Of a stretch of 40,615 bases of DNA, positions 16,066 to 24,490 are shown one piece after another (position 1 is the stretch's first letter; every line of letters begins with the position of its first letter). The DNA is taken from assembly GCA_902517895.1 (NCBI GenBank), contig CABYEA010000002.1:73685-114299 (forward strand), in the 5' to 3' direction. The position numbers and the translations under genes were made by a program. Source of the DNA: an uncultured Bacteroidota bacterium (lineage in GTDB: Bacteria > Bacteroidota > Bacteroidia > Flavobacteriales > Flavobacteriaceae). The notes under the pieces are model-generated. The model was given only the letters and a program-made list of their open reading frames with translations. It was not told the origin of the DNA and searched no databases.

Positions 16066-16682
16066 CTTTTCTGGGGTGTCTGATATCCTTTTCTTGAATT
16101 TGATGTTGGAAACGAATAACCATCACAACCACTAATTGTTGCTACTTCCGCATCACTAAGATTAATAAACCCATCTTCAGAAATTAGATGATCCTCAATA
16201 TTTAATTCTACAATTTTACCCACAATTAATCTTGACTTATTATAATTAATTTTTATCTCCTCTACAAACTTCATTCCAATCTTTACAGAGGAGGATTTTA
16301 CGAATGGAGCAGGGAAATTGTTGATATACTCAGGTTCTATTTTTGTAATGTCAAATTCGGAAATCTCTCTGTCATACTTGGCCGATGTGTGGTGTGCCTT
16401 ATCAACGAATTTAAATTGCACAGAATTAATAGTATAATATGGGTTATGCTTGATATTTAAGTACGTGTGTCTTGGAACAATCTCAGTTGGTCTTAAAAAA
16501 AAACCTAATAAGGGTGGGTTAGAACCAAGATGCGTAATTGAACTGAATATTGCTAAATTATTAATACTGGTTTCCGATGAAGAGCCGATTAAATTTGCAG
16601 ATTTGTATCCAGAACATGAGTTAATCAGGTTAATTCTAAATACTTTTTCAAGGTTTTCAATATCCTCTTCACTGTAATGCAT
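16062..16682 (-). CDS. Flavin reductase-like FMN-binding protein
   Basis: A 206-residue protein of the flavin reductase (DIM6/NTAB, split-barrel FMN-binding) family. Typical segments are [45 protein letters not shown] (about 21-66), [28 protein letters not shown] and the [10 protein letters not shown] strand. It may supply reduced flavin or use FMN as cofactor; in a photolyase operon a flavin-supplying role is attractive but unproven. It is cytoplasmic. The ATG overlaps the aquaporin stop by 1 bp (TAATG), and its TGA overlaps the DUF2256 start. Confidence 0.86.
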   Translation of the reverse strand: MHYSEEDIENLEKVFRINLINSCSGYKSANLIGSSSETSINNLAIFSSITHLGSNPPLLGFFLRPTEIVPRHTYLNIKHNPYYTINSVQFKFVDKAHHTSAKYDREISEFDITKIEPEYINNFPAPFVKSSSVKIGMKFVEEIKINYNKSRLIVGKIVELNIEDHLISEDGFINLSDAEVATISGCDGYSFPTSNSRKGYQTPQKS

Positions 16683-17308
16683 TAACCGTATAGTTTTTTG
16701 TACAAATAAGATGCAACAACTGAACCAATTATTGCAGAAATTAAATAATATAAGAAGAAGTCGCTTGATGATACATTATTTCCGACTACTTGAGGATCAA
16801 TAAAACTGAAAAATGAAGGACCGAAACTAACAGCGGGATTAAATACGGCACCAGAAATGCCACCAACAGTAAATGCCCCAGCAGTAACTGTTAAGCCAAT
16901 GGCAAGTCCATAAAACTGATTTCCCTTAAGGTTTTTATTAAGCGCAACATTGAGAATAACAAAAACAAGCAAAAAAGTAAATAAAATTTCAGCTAAAAAA
17001 AAGCTAGAAATATCGCTTGTATTTGAAACAACATTAAAATCATCATTTCCAAGTAACACAACTAAGTATGCAGCAACGACAGAGCCTAAAAGTTGACTTG
17101 CGACATAAAACGAAAACTCCTTTAACTCAATTTGTTTATTTATTAACATTGAAAGGCTGACGGCAGGGTTGTAGTGCGCTCCAGAAATATGTGCACCCAT
17201 ATATACCAATACTGCCAGGCCAAGTCCAATAGCTATTGGGTTTTGGCTTAAACCAATGATTAATACAAGAAATAATGTTCCGAGAAATTCTATAATATAT
17301 TTATTCAT
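16682..17308 (-). CDS. Aquaporin/MIP-family channel with a non-canonical selectivity filter
   Basis: A 208-residue inner-membrane channel with six membrane segments and two half-helices ending in NPA motifs: HYNPAVSL (Asn47) and VFNPAVSFG (Asn157). The architecture is that of MIP channels. At the aromatic/arginine filter, the Arg that normally follows the second NPA is Val160, and the helix-5 His of AqpZ corresponds to Ala145; the helix-2 aromatic corresponds to Ile27. This makes a wide, apolar filter unlike a water-selective AqpZ. The cargo could be a small neutral solute, dissolved gas or peroxide; this is open. It is the first gene of the leftward photoprotection run. The 54 bp shared with the divergent DUF2911 gene show no housekeeping -7 box on its strand. 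Confidence 0.92.
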   Translation of the reverse strand: MNKYIIEFLGTLFLVLIIGLSQNPIAIGLGLAVLVYMGAHISGAHYNPAVSLSMLINKQIELKEFSFYVASQLLGSVVAAYLVVLLGNDDFNVVSNTSDISSFFLAEILFTFLLVFVILNVALNKNLKGNQFYGLAIGLTVTAGAFTVGGISGAVFNPAVSFGPSFFSFIDPQVVGNNVSSSDFFLYYLISAIIGSVVASYLYKKLYG

Positions 17309-17319
17309 AATTAATTCGT

Positions 17320-17327
17320 TAAATTTG
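17320..17327 (+). promoter_or_regulatory. -7 element upstream of the DUF2911 gene
   Basis: TAAATTTG matches TANNTTTG and lies 35 bp before the DUF2911 ATG, within the divergent region shared with the aquaporin gene. No proper -33 TTG was identified. Confidence 0.4.
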
Positions 17328-17362
17328 AAAACTTAAGTCGAATATAAAAATTATTTAGAAAC

Positions 17363-18211
17363 ATGAGAGCATTTATTTTTACAATATTATTATTTGTTGG
17401 TTATTTAGGTTTTTCTCAAATTGATACACCAAGATTTAGCCCAGCTTCCGAGATAAAACAAATGGTAGGTTTAACAGAAATTGAAGTTAAATACAGTAGG
17501 CCATCAATGAGAGGAAGAGAGATTTTCGGAAATTTAGTTCCTTATGGAAAAATTTGGAGAACTGGTGCAGATAGTAGCACTAAAATTAGTTTTTCTACAG
17601 ATATAATGATTGACGGAAAACCGATTAAGTCAGGAACATATTCCATTTTTTCAATACCTTCTAAAAATAATTGGGTTTTAATGTTATATTCTGATGTAGA
17701 CCTGTGGGGGGTTCCCAGGGACTGGTCTGATGACAAAATAGTTTTTAGCTCAACCTACCAAATTAATAAAATCATTCAACCTGTGGAATCATTTTCAATT
17801 TATTTTGATGATTTATCAAATAATGATGTAAATATGATTCTTTCGTGGGAAAATACTTCAATTCATATAAGTATTAATGTGCCTACAAGATCAATGGTTG
17901 AAAAAAATATTAACGATGTTCTAAGCGATAATCCAAAAGCATCTGATTACTATGCAGCAGCAGTTTTTTACAGACAAGAGAATATAAATTTAGATCTAGC
18001 ATTATCGTGGATGAATAAGGCAATAGAAATGTTTGAAACCCCTAGATTCTATCATTACAGACAGCAATCTTTGATAATGGCAGCCAATAATAAATTCTCG
18101 GATGCTATTAATGCAGCCAAAAAATCATTAGATGATGCTGTAGCTTCAGATAACATGAGTTATGTAAAAATGAATAAAGAGTCCATAGCTGAATGGTCTA
18201 ATAAACTTTAA
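17363..18211 (+). CDS. Exported DUF2911 protein with C-terminal TPR-like region
   Basis: A 282-residue exported protein. Residues 1-19 form a signal peptide ending GFSQ. The DUF2911 domain (about 22-165) has RFSPASEIKQMVGLTEIEVKYSRPSMRGREIFG, VPYGKIWRTGADSSTKI, and GTYSIFSIPSKNNWVLML, all strongly conserved in Bacteroidota homologues of unknown function. Residues 175-280 are helical, with an NLDLALSWMNKAIEMFETPRFYHY-like repeat that resembles tetratricopeptide units. A -7 box lies upstream. Its 3' end overlaps the convergent symporter gene by 14 bp. Confidence 0.92.
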   Translation: MRAFIFTILLFVGYLGFSQIDTPRFSPASEIKQMVGLTEIEVKYSRPSMRGREIFGNLVPYGKIWRTGADSSTKISFSTDIMIDGKPIKSGTYSIFSIPSKNNWVLMLYSDVDLWGVPRDWSDDKIVFSSTYQINKIIQPVESFSIYFDDLSNNDVNMILSWENTSIHISINVPTRSMVEKNINDVLSDNPKASDYYAAAVFYRQENINLDLALSWMNKAIEMFETPRFYHYRQQSLIMAANNKFSDAINAAKKSLDDAVASDNMSYVKMNKESIAEWSNKL

Positions 18212-19880
18212 AGATTTTAAAAAATAAGTGAGTCATAAAAGATATCATTATTACTAAACCGCAACCAAAAACATTTAGCCAAAGAAATGGCATCCAATCA
18301 TAAAACCAGGCTATTATTATTACAGCTTGGGTTATGATAGCACCAGTAAATACAGCATTTGATTTTAGTGTTTTTATGAAAAATGCAATTAAAAAAATTC
18401 CTAGCACATTTCCATAGAATATTGACCCTATAATATTTACCAGTTGAATCAGGTTGTCTGCAAGATATGCTACACACGCTAAAGCTATGGCACACAAGCC
18501 CCAAAACAGTGTCATTAGTTTTGTATAATAAACAATATTATCATCGTTAACATAGTCAAAATTTCTTTTAAGAATATCAATTGATGTTGTAGTAGCTAGA
18601 GCATTAATTTCGCTTGAAGTTGAAGACATTGCAGCACTTATTATCACTGCTAGTAGTAAGCCGATTAAGCCTTTTGGAAGATTTTCAAGTATAAAATTAA
18701 TAAAGACATAGTCTTTATCATTTGTTTCAACTTTTACATTCTTATCTTTTGCAGCTTTTCCGATTAAAATTTTAGCTCTATCTCTTATGTTTTTTTCTTC
18801 ATAGTTTAGATTGTCAATTTTTTCCTTTACTTCGATTTTATCTTTTGATAAAATATCATTTAATATGTACGTCTTCTCATCAAAGTTTTTTTTCAAATTT
18901 TCCTCAAGTTCTTTGTATTCTTTCTCATAATTAGAATTAGAAATTGTAATTTTTCCTTGGGGGTTAAAATTTAATGGAGAGGGATTAAATTGGTAAAAAA
19001 CAAAAACCATTACTCCTATAAAAAGAATAAAAAATTGCATTGGAATTTTAAATATTCCATTAAAAATCATTCCTAGCTGCATCTCTTTGAGAGATTTTCC
19101 GGAAAGATATCTTTGAACTTGACTCTGATCAGTACCGAAGTAGGACATCATTAAAAAGGTTCCACCGATAATGCCACTCCAAACAGTATATCTGTTTTCA
19201 AGATCAAATGAAAAGTTTAAAACATCCATTTTTGAGTTAGCTGAAGCTATTTTAATTGCCTTATCAAAGTCAATATCATTTGGTAGTAGGTTAAATATTG
19301 TAAAAAGCACTATAACTAGTCCGATTACAATTATAACCATTTGATACTTTTGTGTGAAGTTAACAGCTTTTGTCCCTCCAGTAACGGTGTAAATTATTAC
19401 TACCGAACCTATAATGATATTTGTTATTATTAAGTCCCAAGCGAGTACTGTTGATAGAATTATTGCAGGAGCAAAAATGGTGATACTTGCAGATAAACTT
19501 CTTTGAATTAAAAAGAGAACAGCTGTTAGAGATCTTGTTTTTAAATCAAAACGGCTTTCTAAAAACTCATATGCTGTATACACCTTTAATTTATGATAGA
19601 TAGGAATAAATATGGTGCAAACGATAACAACTGCAATTGGCAAACCAAAATAAAACTGAACAAAGCCTAATCCATCATTATAAGCCTGGCCAGGGGTAGA
19701 TAAAAAAGTAATTGCACTGGCTTGTGTAGCCATGACTGATAGACCTATTGTCCACCATTTTGCTTCATTTCCTGCTTTTATATAATCATTAGCGGTTTTT
19801 GCACCACTAGTTTTAATGGTTCCGTAAAGAACAATGACCAGCAAAGTAAAAATTAACACAAACCAATCTAAATTATGCAT
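18198..19880 (-). CDS. Sodium:solute symporter (SSS family)
   Basis: A 560-residue inner-membrane transporter of the SSS family, which couples sodium entry to uptake of sugars, amino acids or organic acids. It has about 13 hydrophobic segments. Family marks include ASAITFLSTPGQAYNDGLGFVQFYFGLP (55-81), YTAYEFLESRFDLKTRSL (101-118), TVTGGTKAV, MMSYFGTDQSQVQRYLSGKS (244-263) and LAVIISAAMSSTSSEINALATT (410-430). A hydrophilic, helical insert of about 95 residues (300-400) separates two membrane segments; it is rich in Lys and Glu with coiled-coil character. The substrate is not evident. It begins 2 bp after a 33-residue membrane microprotein gene, downstream of kdsC. Confidence 0.93.
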   Translation of the reverse strand: MHNLDWFVLIFTLLVIVLYGTIKTSGAKTANDYIKAGNEAKWWTIGLSVMATQASAITFLSTPGQAYNDGLGFVQFYFGLPIAVVIVCTIFIPIYHKLKVYTAYEFLESRFDLKTRSLTAVLFLIQRSLSASITIFAPAIILSTVLAWDLIITNIIIGSVVIIYTVTGGTKAVNFTQKYQMVIIVIGLVIVLFTIFNLLPNDIDFDKAIKIASANSKMDVLNFSFDLENRYTVWSGIIGGTFLMMSYFGTDQSQVQRYLSGKSLKEMQLGMIFNGIFKIPMQFFILFIGVMVFVFYQFNPSPLNFNPQGKITISNSNYEKEYKELEENLKKNFDEKTYILNDILSKDKIEVKEKIDNLNYEEKNIRDRAKILIGKAAKDKNVKVETNDKDYVFINFILENLPKGLIGLLLAVIISAAMSSTSSEINALATTTSIDILKRNFDYVNDDNIVYYTKLMTLFWGLCAIALACVAYLADNLIQLVNIIGSIFYGNVLGIFLIAFFIKTLKSNAVFTGAIITQAVIIIAWFYDWMPFLWLNVFGCGLVIMISFMTHLFFKIFKVY

Positions 19881-19882
19881 GA

Positions 19883-19984
19883 CTAATAGTTTGTGGTTAT
19901 AAAAAGGAAAATTAAAAAGTAGATAAAGTTGATAAAAAGTAGAATTGTATATTCTTTACTCCATTTGAAATTTTTTAAATCCAT
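19883..19984 (-). CDS. Putative 33-aa single-span membrane microprotein
   Basis: A short ATG-initiated frame not matching any family I know. The product begins MDLKNFKWSKEYT, then has one strongly hydrophobic stretch (ILLFINFIYFLIFLFI) and ends TTNY. Its ATG lies within the last codons of kdsC (10-bp overlap), and its TAG is 2 bp before the symporter ATG, which is exactly how a translationally coupled gene would sit. A charged N-terminus and single membrane span would place it in the inner membrane beside the symporter. It may be a small transporter subunit or merely a coupling leader; no direct evidence exists. Confidence 0.55.
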   Translation of the reverse strand: MDLKNFKWSKEYTILLFINFIYFLIFLFITTNY

Positions 19985-20478
19985 TTATTTTGAATCTTCA
20001 TTACTTGCTCTATGACATCCCTTACACATCCTTTTCCTCCATTTTTTTGAGAAATATAGTTAGAAACGGCTTTAACTTCTGGAACAGCATCTTGAGGGCA
20101 ACAACCAATGCCTGCCAACTGAATAATTGGAATGTCAGGAATATCATCACCCATAACCAAAACATTTTTTTTGTTCAGGCTATACTTACTTAAAAAATTA
20201 TTAAAAGGGACAATCTTATCATGTGATTTTAAGTGAATTTCGTCAATTCCAAGACCATTTAGTCTTTTTCTAACAGAATCGTTGGTTCCTCCAGAAATAA
20301 TTCCAATTTTATAACCATTATCAATAGCGAATTTCATAGCGAATCCGTCTTTCACATTCATTGTTCTTAACAGCTCTCCGGATTCACTTATTATTAAACT
20401 TCCGTCAGTAAGGACTCCGTCTACATCAAAAATGAATGAATTAATATCAGCTAATTTTTCTTTGTAATTAATTTCCAT
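19975..20478 (-). CDS. kdsC: KdsC-type HAD phosphatase (KDO-8-phosphate phosphatase)
   Basis: KdsC removes phosphate from KDO 8-phosphate in lipopolysaccharide core synthesis, in the cytoplasm. The 167-residue product has the HAD motif I as FDVDGVLTDG (about 17-26), the family's DGFAMKFAIDNGYKIGIISGG segment (motif II), and motif III/IV as VLVMGDDIPDIPIIQLAG, followed by CPQDAVPEVKAVSNYIS and GGKGCVRDVIE. It is a cap-less C0 HAD, with the typical short length that assembles as a tetramer. Its start overlaps the DUF2520 gene by 11 bp. The phosphatase identity is good; the exact sugar substrate is inferred from family. Confidence 0.92.
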   Translation of the reverse strand: MEINYKEKLADINSFIFDVDGVLTDGSLIISESGELLRTMNVKDGFAMKFAIDNGYKIGIISGGTNDSVRKRLNGLGIDEIHLKSHDKIVPFNNFLSKYSLNKKNVLVMGDDIPDIPIIQLAGIGCCPQDAVPEVKAVSNYISQKNGGKGCVRDVIEQVMKIQNKWI

Positions 20479-21214
20479 ATTTTTTATTTATCATATGACT
20501 AATAGTCTTGTATAATGTTTTAATATCATCATTTTTCAACATTTCCTCATGCATTTTCATAATGTTTTTATCATTTCTTAAAGCTGGTCCAGTCTGAGCA
20601 TTAACAGGGTCTAATTTATGAATTTTATTAACCGTTTCCTTAATTAAAGGTTTTAAAATATTAAAATCTAAATTCTTTGAATCAGTCAATTCCTTGGAAA
20701 GACTAAATAAAAAGTTTGTGAAGTTGTTAGAAATAATAGCAGCCAGATGTAAAGTTTTTCTTTCTTCAAAGTTAATTTCATGATAGTTACAGCCTAAAAT
20801 TTTTGATAACTCCTTCAAGTTATTCAGATCATCTAAATATTCTGCTTCAATACATATTGGAATTTCAGAATAATTTAACTCTTGTAATTTAGAAAAGGTT
20901 TGAAGAGGATAAAAAACACCTCTTCTGTTTTTTTTATTCATGACATTGTATGCTGTGCTTCCAGATGTATGAACAACTAATTTTCCCTCACTTAGAATCT
21001 TATCACTTACCTTTTCGATAGAATCATCATTAACACAAATAATATAAATATCAGATTCTCCTAAGGCTTCAATTTGATTAATAACTCTAACCCTAGAGTC
21101 AAACTTTAATGAACGTGAGTACCACTCATACAGTTTAATTTTTTTTGAATTGTAAAATAAATTAACGAGATGAAATCCAACATTTCCTGATCCCAATATT
21201 GTGACTTTTATCAT
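20468..21214 (-). CDS. Rossmann-like and DUF2520 domain protein
   Basis: A 248-residue protein similar to ketopantoate-reductase/pyrroline-carboxylate-reductase-like oxidoreductases. It begins IKVTILGSGNVGFHLVNLFY, a GxGxxG-type dinucleotide-binding fold, has IYIICVNDDSIEKVSDKI and VVHTSGSTAYNVM in the first domain, GVFYPLQTFSKLQELNYSEIPICIEA in the linker, and the DUF2520 domain with LHLAAIISNNFTNFLF and TGPALRNDKNIMKMHEEML. The substrate is unknown. It leads the leftward DUF2520-kdsC-microprotein-symporter group; no -7 box on its strand was seen in the 95 bp before the divergent ccsBA gene. Confidence 0.9.
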   Translation of the reverse strand: MIKVTILGSGNVGFHLVNLFYNSKKIKLYEWYSRSLKFDSRVRVINQIEALGESDIYIICVNDDSIEKVSDKILSEGKLVVHTSGSTAYNVMNKKNRRGVFYPLQTFSKLQELNYSEIPICIEAEYLDDLNNLKELSKILGCNYHEINFEERKTLHLAAIISNNFTNFLFSLSKELTDSKNLDFNILKPLIKETVNKIHKLDPVNAQTGPALRNDKNIMKMHEEMLKNDDIKTLYKTISHMINKKYGN

Positions 21215-21284
21215 GAGCCTAATGATTAGTCAAAATTTACAAAATAAATAATATAATTAGGTATAAAAAAAGCCAAAATGGTAT

Positions 21285-21292
21285 TAAATTTG
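21285..21292 (+). promoter_or_regulatory. -7 element upstream of ccsBA
   Basis: TAAATTTG matches TANNTTTG and lies 17 bp before the ccsBA ATG. The upstream -33 region lacks a clear TTG, so this is a -7-only call. Confidence 0.45.
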
Positions 21293-21309
21293 TAAACCAT
21301 AAAATTCGA

Positions 21310-24300
21310 ATGAATACACTAAAAAAAATATTATTTTCCAATAGGCTCACGGGGGTATTATTTGTTGTATTTGCTGTCGCCATGGCAATTGGAACATTTA
21401 TGGATGCTGGTCAAGAAACATCTCCAACCCCATTAACCAGAAATTTAATTTATAATGCATGGTGGTTTGAAGCTATTATGCTTCTTTTCGTGATAAATTT
21501 TATCGGAAATATATTTAAATATAACCTATTAAGCATAAGAAAATGGCCTGTTTTATTACTTCATTTATCATGGATTTTTATTTTACTTGGTGCTTTTGTT
21601 ACTAGATATATAAGTTTTGAGGGTGTTATGAGTATTAGAGAGGGAGCTACTGAAAACTCTTTTTTGTCTGAAGAAACTTATTTAACTGTTTACATTGACG
21701 GCGATCATGTGATAGACGGATTACCTCAGAGATGGTATACCGAAAGACCTGTTGACTTTTCACCCAGATTAGAAAACAAATTTAGCTTCAATGCTCAATA
21801 TGCAGATATGCCAATCTCGATCAAATTAACTGAATTTATAAATGGTGCAGAGGAAGATGTGGTTTTTGATGAAAATGGAGACTACTATTTAAAAATTGTT
21901 GAGTCGGCAGGGGGTATGCCTCACAACCATTTCCTCAAAGATGGGTCCACAGAAAATATTCATGGAACACTCTACACGTTAAATAATTACATTGAGGGAG
22001 CTGTAAATATTACATTCGACGAGAATTATGATTTATTCATTAATTCCCCCTACGAAGGTGAATATATGGTTATGGCATCAATGACACAGGGTTTTCTCCC
22101 TAAAAACTCTGACGAATTATTAAATCTAAGGGCAAGATATATTATTAATGGGCAACAGCTTGTTTTTCCAAAACCGGTCATTAAAGGTGTCTTTGATATT
22201 GTCAAGAAATCGGAGCTATTAAAATCTGATCAGGATGGTCTTGAATTACTTATTTCAACTCCAGTTGAGTCTAAGGCTGTAAGGGTTATTGGTGGTAAAG
22301 GAACAAATAACGCATTTAAGACATTTTCTGTTGGTAATCAAAACTTTACAATTAGATATGGTTCAAAAGTATATGATTTGCCGTTTAGTATTAAGTTAAA
22401 CGACTTTATAGCTGAAAAATATCCTGGAACAGACAACAGCTATTCTTCTTTTGCGAGTGAGGTTACGGTTGTTGATGATGAGACATTTGATTACCGAATT
22501 TACATGAATAATATTCTTAATTATGAAGGGTACAGATTTTTTCAGGCTTCCTTTGACCCTGACGAACAAGGGACAATTTTATCTGTAAATCATGATTTTT
22601 GGGGCACATTATTTACATACATTGGTTACATTTTATTATACTTTGGGTTGTTAATAATACTTTTTGCCAGATTTACCAGATTTGATTTCTTAAAAAAGCA
22701 ACTAGATATTGCAAGAAATAAAAAAACAAAGCTATTAACTTCTCTTCTAATTTTAATTTCTCTAACAATTAATGCTCAAGGTTTTGGAGTTCATAGCTCA
22801 TCAGCATCTGATATTGAAAAGATTGATTCCATATTAGATGTTAACATTCCTTCAAAGGAACAAGCGGGAAAATTCGGCAGATTAGTAATGCAAGATGTTG
22901 GAGGGAGAATGATGCCGGTAAATACATATTCTTCTGAGCTTCTAAGAAAATTAAGTAAGAAAGATCATTATAAAGATTTTGATTCCAATCAGGTTTATTT
23001 ATCAATGCAGGAAAGCCCATTGTTATGGTATAGTGTTCCTCTAATATTCTTAAAAAGTAAAAAAGCGGACTCTATAAGAAGCATAATTGGTGTTGAAAAA
23101 GACCTAAAGCATGCTTCATTGGTAGATTTTTTCACTGAACGGGGAGAATATAAGTTAGGTCCATTTCTAGAAGAGGCTTATCGAGCGGCTGTTCCCAATG
23201 CTTTTCAAAAAGAATTTAGAGAGACTGATCAGCGTGTAAACCTATTATACAATGCGGTTCAGGGTACTACTTTGAAGATTTTTCCTGTTCCAGATGATGA
23301 AAACAATAAATGGATATCACCAAGTGAAAATAGATTTAGCGTAATCTTAACAGATTCTTTGTACTCTAATTTTATTAATACAGGTTTCAAAACATACTTA
23401 TATTTCCTGAATGAAGGTAAAAAATCAGCTGACTTCTCTAATGCTGATGAAATTTTGGTTGCGATTACTAATACCCAGAACAGATATGGTTCGAAGGTTA
23501 TGTTAACCGCAAATAAAGTTGATGCTGAAATTCTGTATAATAAACATGATATTTTTAAAAGTTTATTTAGTTGGTATTTGTATGCCAGTACTATTTTGTT
23601 CATAGCACTTATCTTTCAGATTTTTAACAGAAATAAATTTGTTAATAGTATCATCGCTATCTCTAAATATGCTGTCTACGCACTTTTCATAATACATGCT
23701 ATAGGATTAATTTCAAGATGGTATATTTCTGGTCATGCCCCTTGGAGTGACGGATATGAATCAATGATTTATGTGGCATGGGCAACAATGTTATTTGGGA
23801 TTTATTTTGGTAAAAAAAGCGAGCTAACCTTAGCCTCAACAACATTTGTTACATCAATGATCTTAATGATTGCTCATTGGAGCTGGATGGATCCAGCTAT
23901 AGCCAATTTAGTTCCTGTATTGGATAGCTATTGGCTAATGATTCATGTTGCTGTTATTGTCGGAAGCTATGGTCCGTTTACAATCAGTATGATTCTCGGG
24001 ATAGTTTCTTTGATATTGATGATTTTGGTAAATAAAAAAAACAGAGAGTTGCTTGATATTAACGTTAAAGAGCTGGTTTTAATAAATGAAATGTCAATGA
24101 CAATTGGACTGGTAATGCTTACTATCGGAAACTTTTTGGGTGGAATGTGGGCAAATGAAAGCTGGGGTAGATATTGGGGTTGGGACCCTAAGGAAACATG
24201 GGCATTAATTAGCATAATGGTCTATGCTTTTGTGATTCACATGAGATTAATCCCTGGATTAAAAAGTAATTTTGCTTTTACAGTGGCTTCAATACTGTCT

Positions 24301-24480
24301 TTTGGTTCAATCATAATGACTTATTTTGGTGTTAATTTTTATCTAGCAGGACTACATTCTTACGCAAAAGACGATCAAGAAATCAGTCTAGTATTTATCA
24401 GTATAGCTCTTTTAATAATCCTAATTCTTTCTTTACTAGCATATCCCAAGTATAAAAAATATCTAAAAAATAATCGCTAA
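21310..24480 (+). CDS. ccsA: Fused cytochrome c biogenesis protein CcsBA (ResB-CcsA)
   Basis: A 1056-residue integral membrane protein fusing the ResB/CcsB and CcsA parts of System II cytochrome c maturation; it carries haem across the inner membrane and attaches it to apocytochromes. The N-terminal ResB part has three membrane segments in the first 100 residues (including LLHLSWIFILLGAFVTRYISFEG), then a large periplasmic region (about 100-430) and a fourth span. A second periplasmic region (about 490-740) follows a LLILISLTINAQG hydrophobic stretch that resembles a signal peptide. The CcsA part has GHAPWSDGYESMIYVAWA, HVAVIVGSYG, the WWD domain WANESWGRYWGWDPKETWALI and a late YLAGLHSYA histidine. 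A -7 box lies 17 bp upstream. The transsulfuration gene follows after 10 bp. Confidence 0.95.
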   Translation: MNTLKKILFSNRLTGVLFVVFAVAMAIGTFMDAGQETSPTPLTRNLIYNAWWFEAIMLLFVINFIGNIFKYNLLSIRKWPVLLLHLSWIFILLGAFVTRYISFEGVMSIREGATENSFLSEETYLTVYIDGDHVIDGLPQRWYTERPVDFSPRLENKFSFNAQYADMPISIKLTEFINGAEEDVVFDENGDYYLKIVESAGGMPHNHFLKDGSTENIHGTLYTLNNYIEGAVNITFDENYDLFINSPYEGEYMVMASMTQGFLPKNSDELLNLRARYIINGQQLVFPKPVIKGVFDIVKKSELLKSDQDGLELLISTPVESKAVRVIGGKGTNNAFKTFSVGNQNFTIRYGSKVYDLPFSIKLNDFIAEKYPGTDNSYSSFASEVTVVDDETFDYRIYMNNILNYEGYRFFQASFDPDEQGTILSVNHDFWGTLFTYIGYILLYFGLLIILFARFTRFDFLKKQLDIARNKKTKLLTSLLILISLTINAQGFGVHSSSASDIEKIDSILDVNIPSKEQAGKFGRLVMQDVGGRMMPVNTYSSELLRKLSKKDHYKDFDSNQVYLSMQESPLLWYSVPLIFLKSKKADSIRSIIGVEKDLKHASLVDFFTERGEYKLGPFLEEAYRAAVPNAFQKEFRETDQRVNLLYNAVQGTTLKIFPVPDDENNKWISPSENRFSVILTDSLYSNFINTGFKTYLYFLNEGKKSADFSNADEILVAITNTQNRYGSKVMLTANKVDAEILYNKHDIFKSLFSWYLYASTILFIALIFQIFNRNKFVNSIIAISKYAVYALFIIHAIGLISRWYISGHAPWSDGYESMIYVAWATMLFGIYFGKKSELTLASTTFVTSMILMIAHWSWMDPAIANLVPVLDSYWLMIHVAVIVGSYGPFTISMILGIVSLILMILVNKKNRELLDINVKELVLINEMSMTIGLVMLTIGNFLGGMWANESWGRYWGWDPKETWALISIMVYAFVIHMRLIPGLKSNFAFTVASILSFGSIIMTYFGVNFYLAGLHSYAKDDQEISLVFISIALLIILILSLLAYPKYKKYLKNNR

Positions 24481-24490
24481 ATTAGACACC

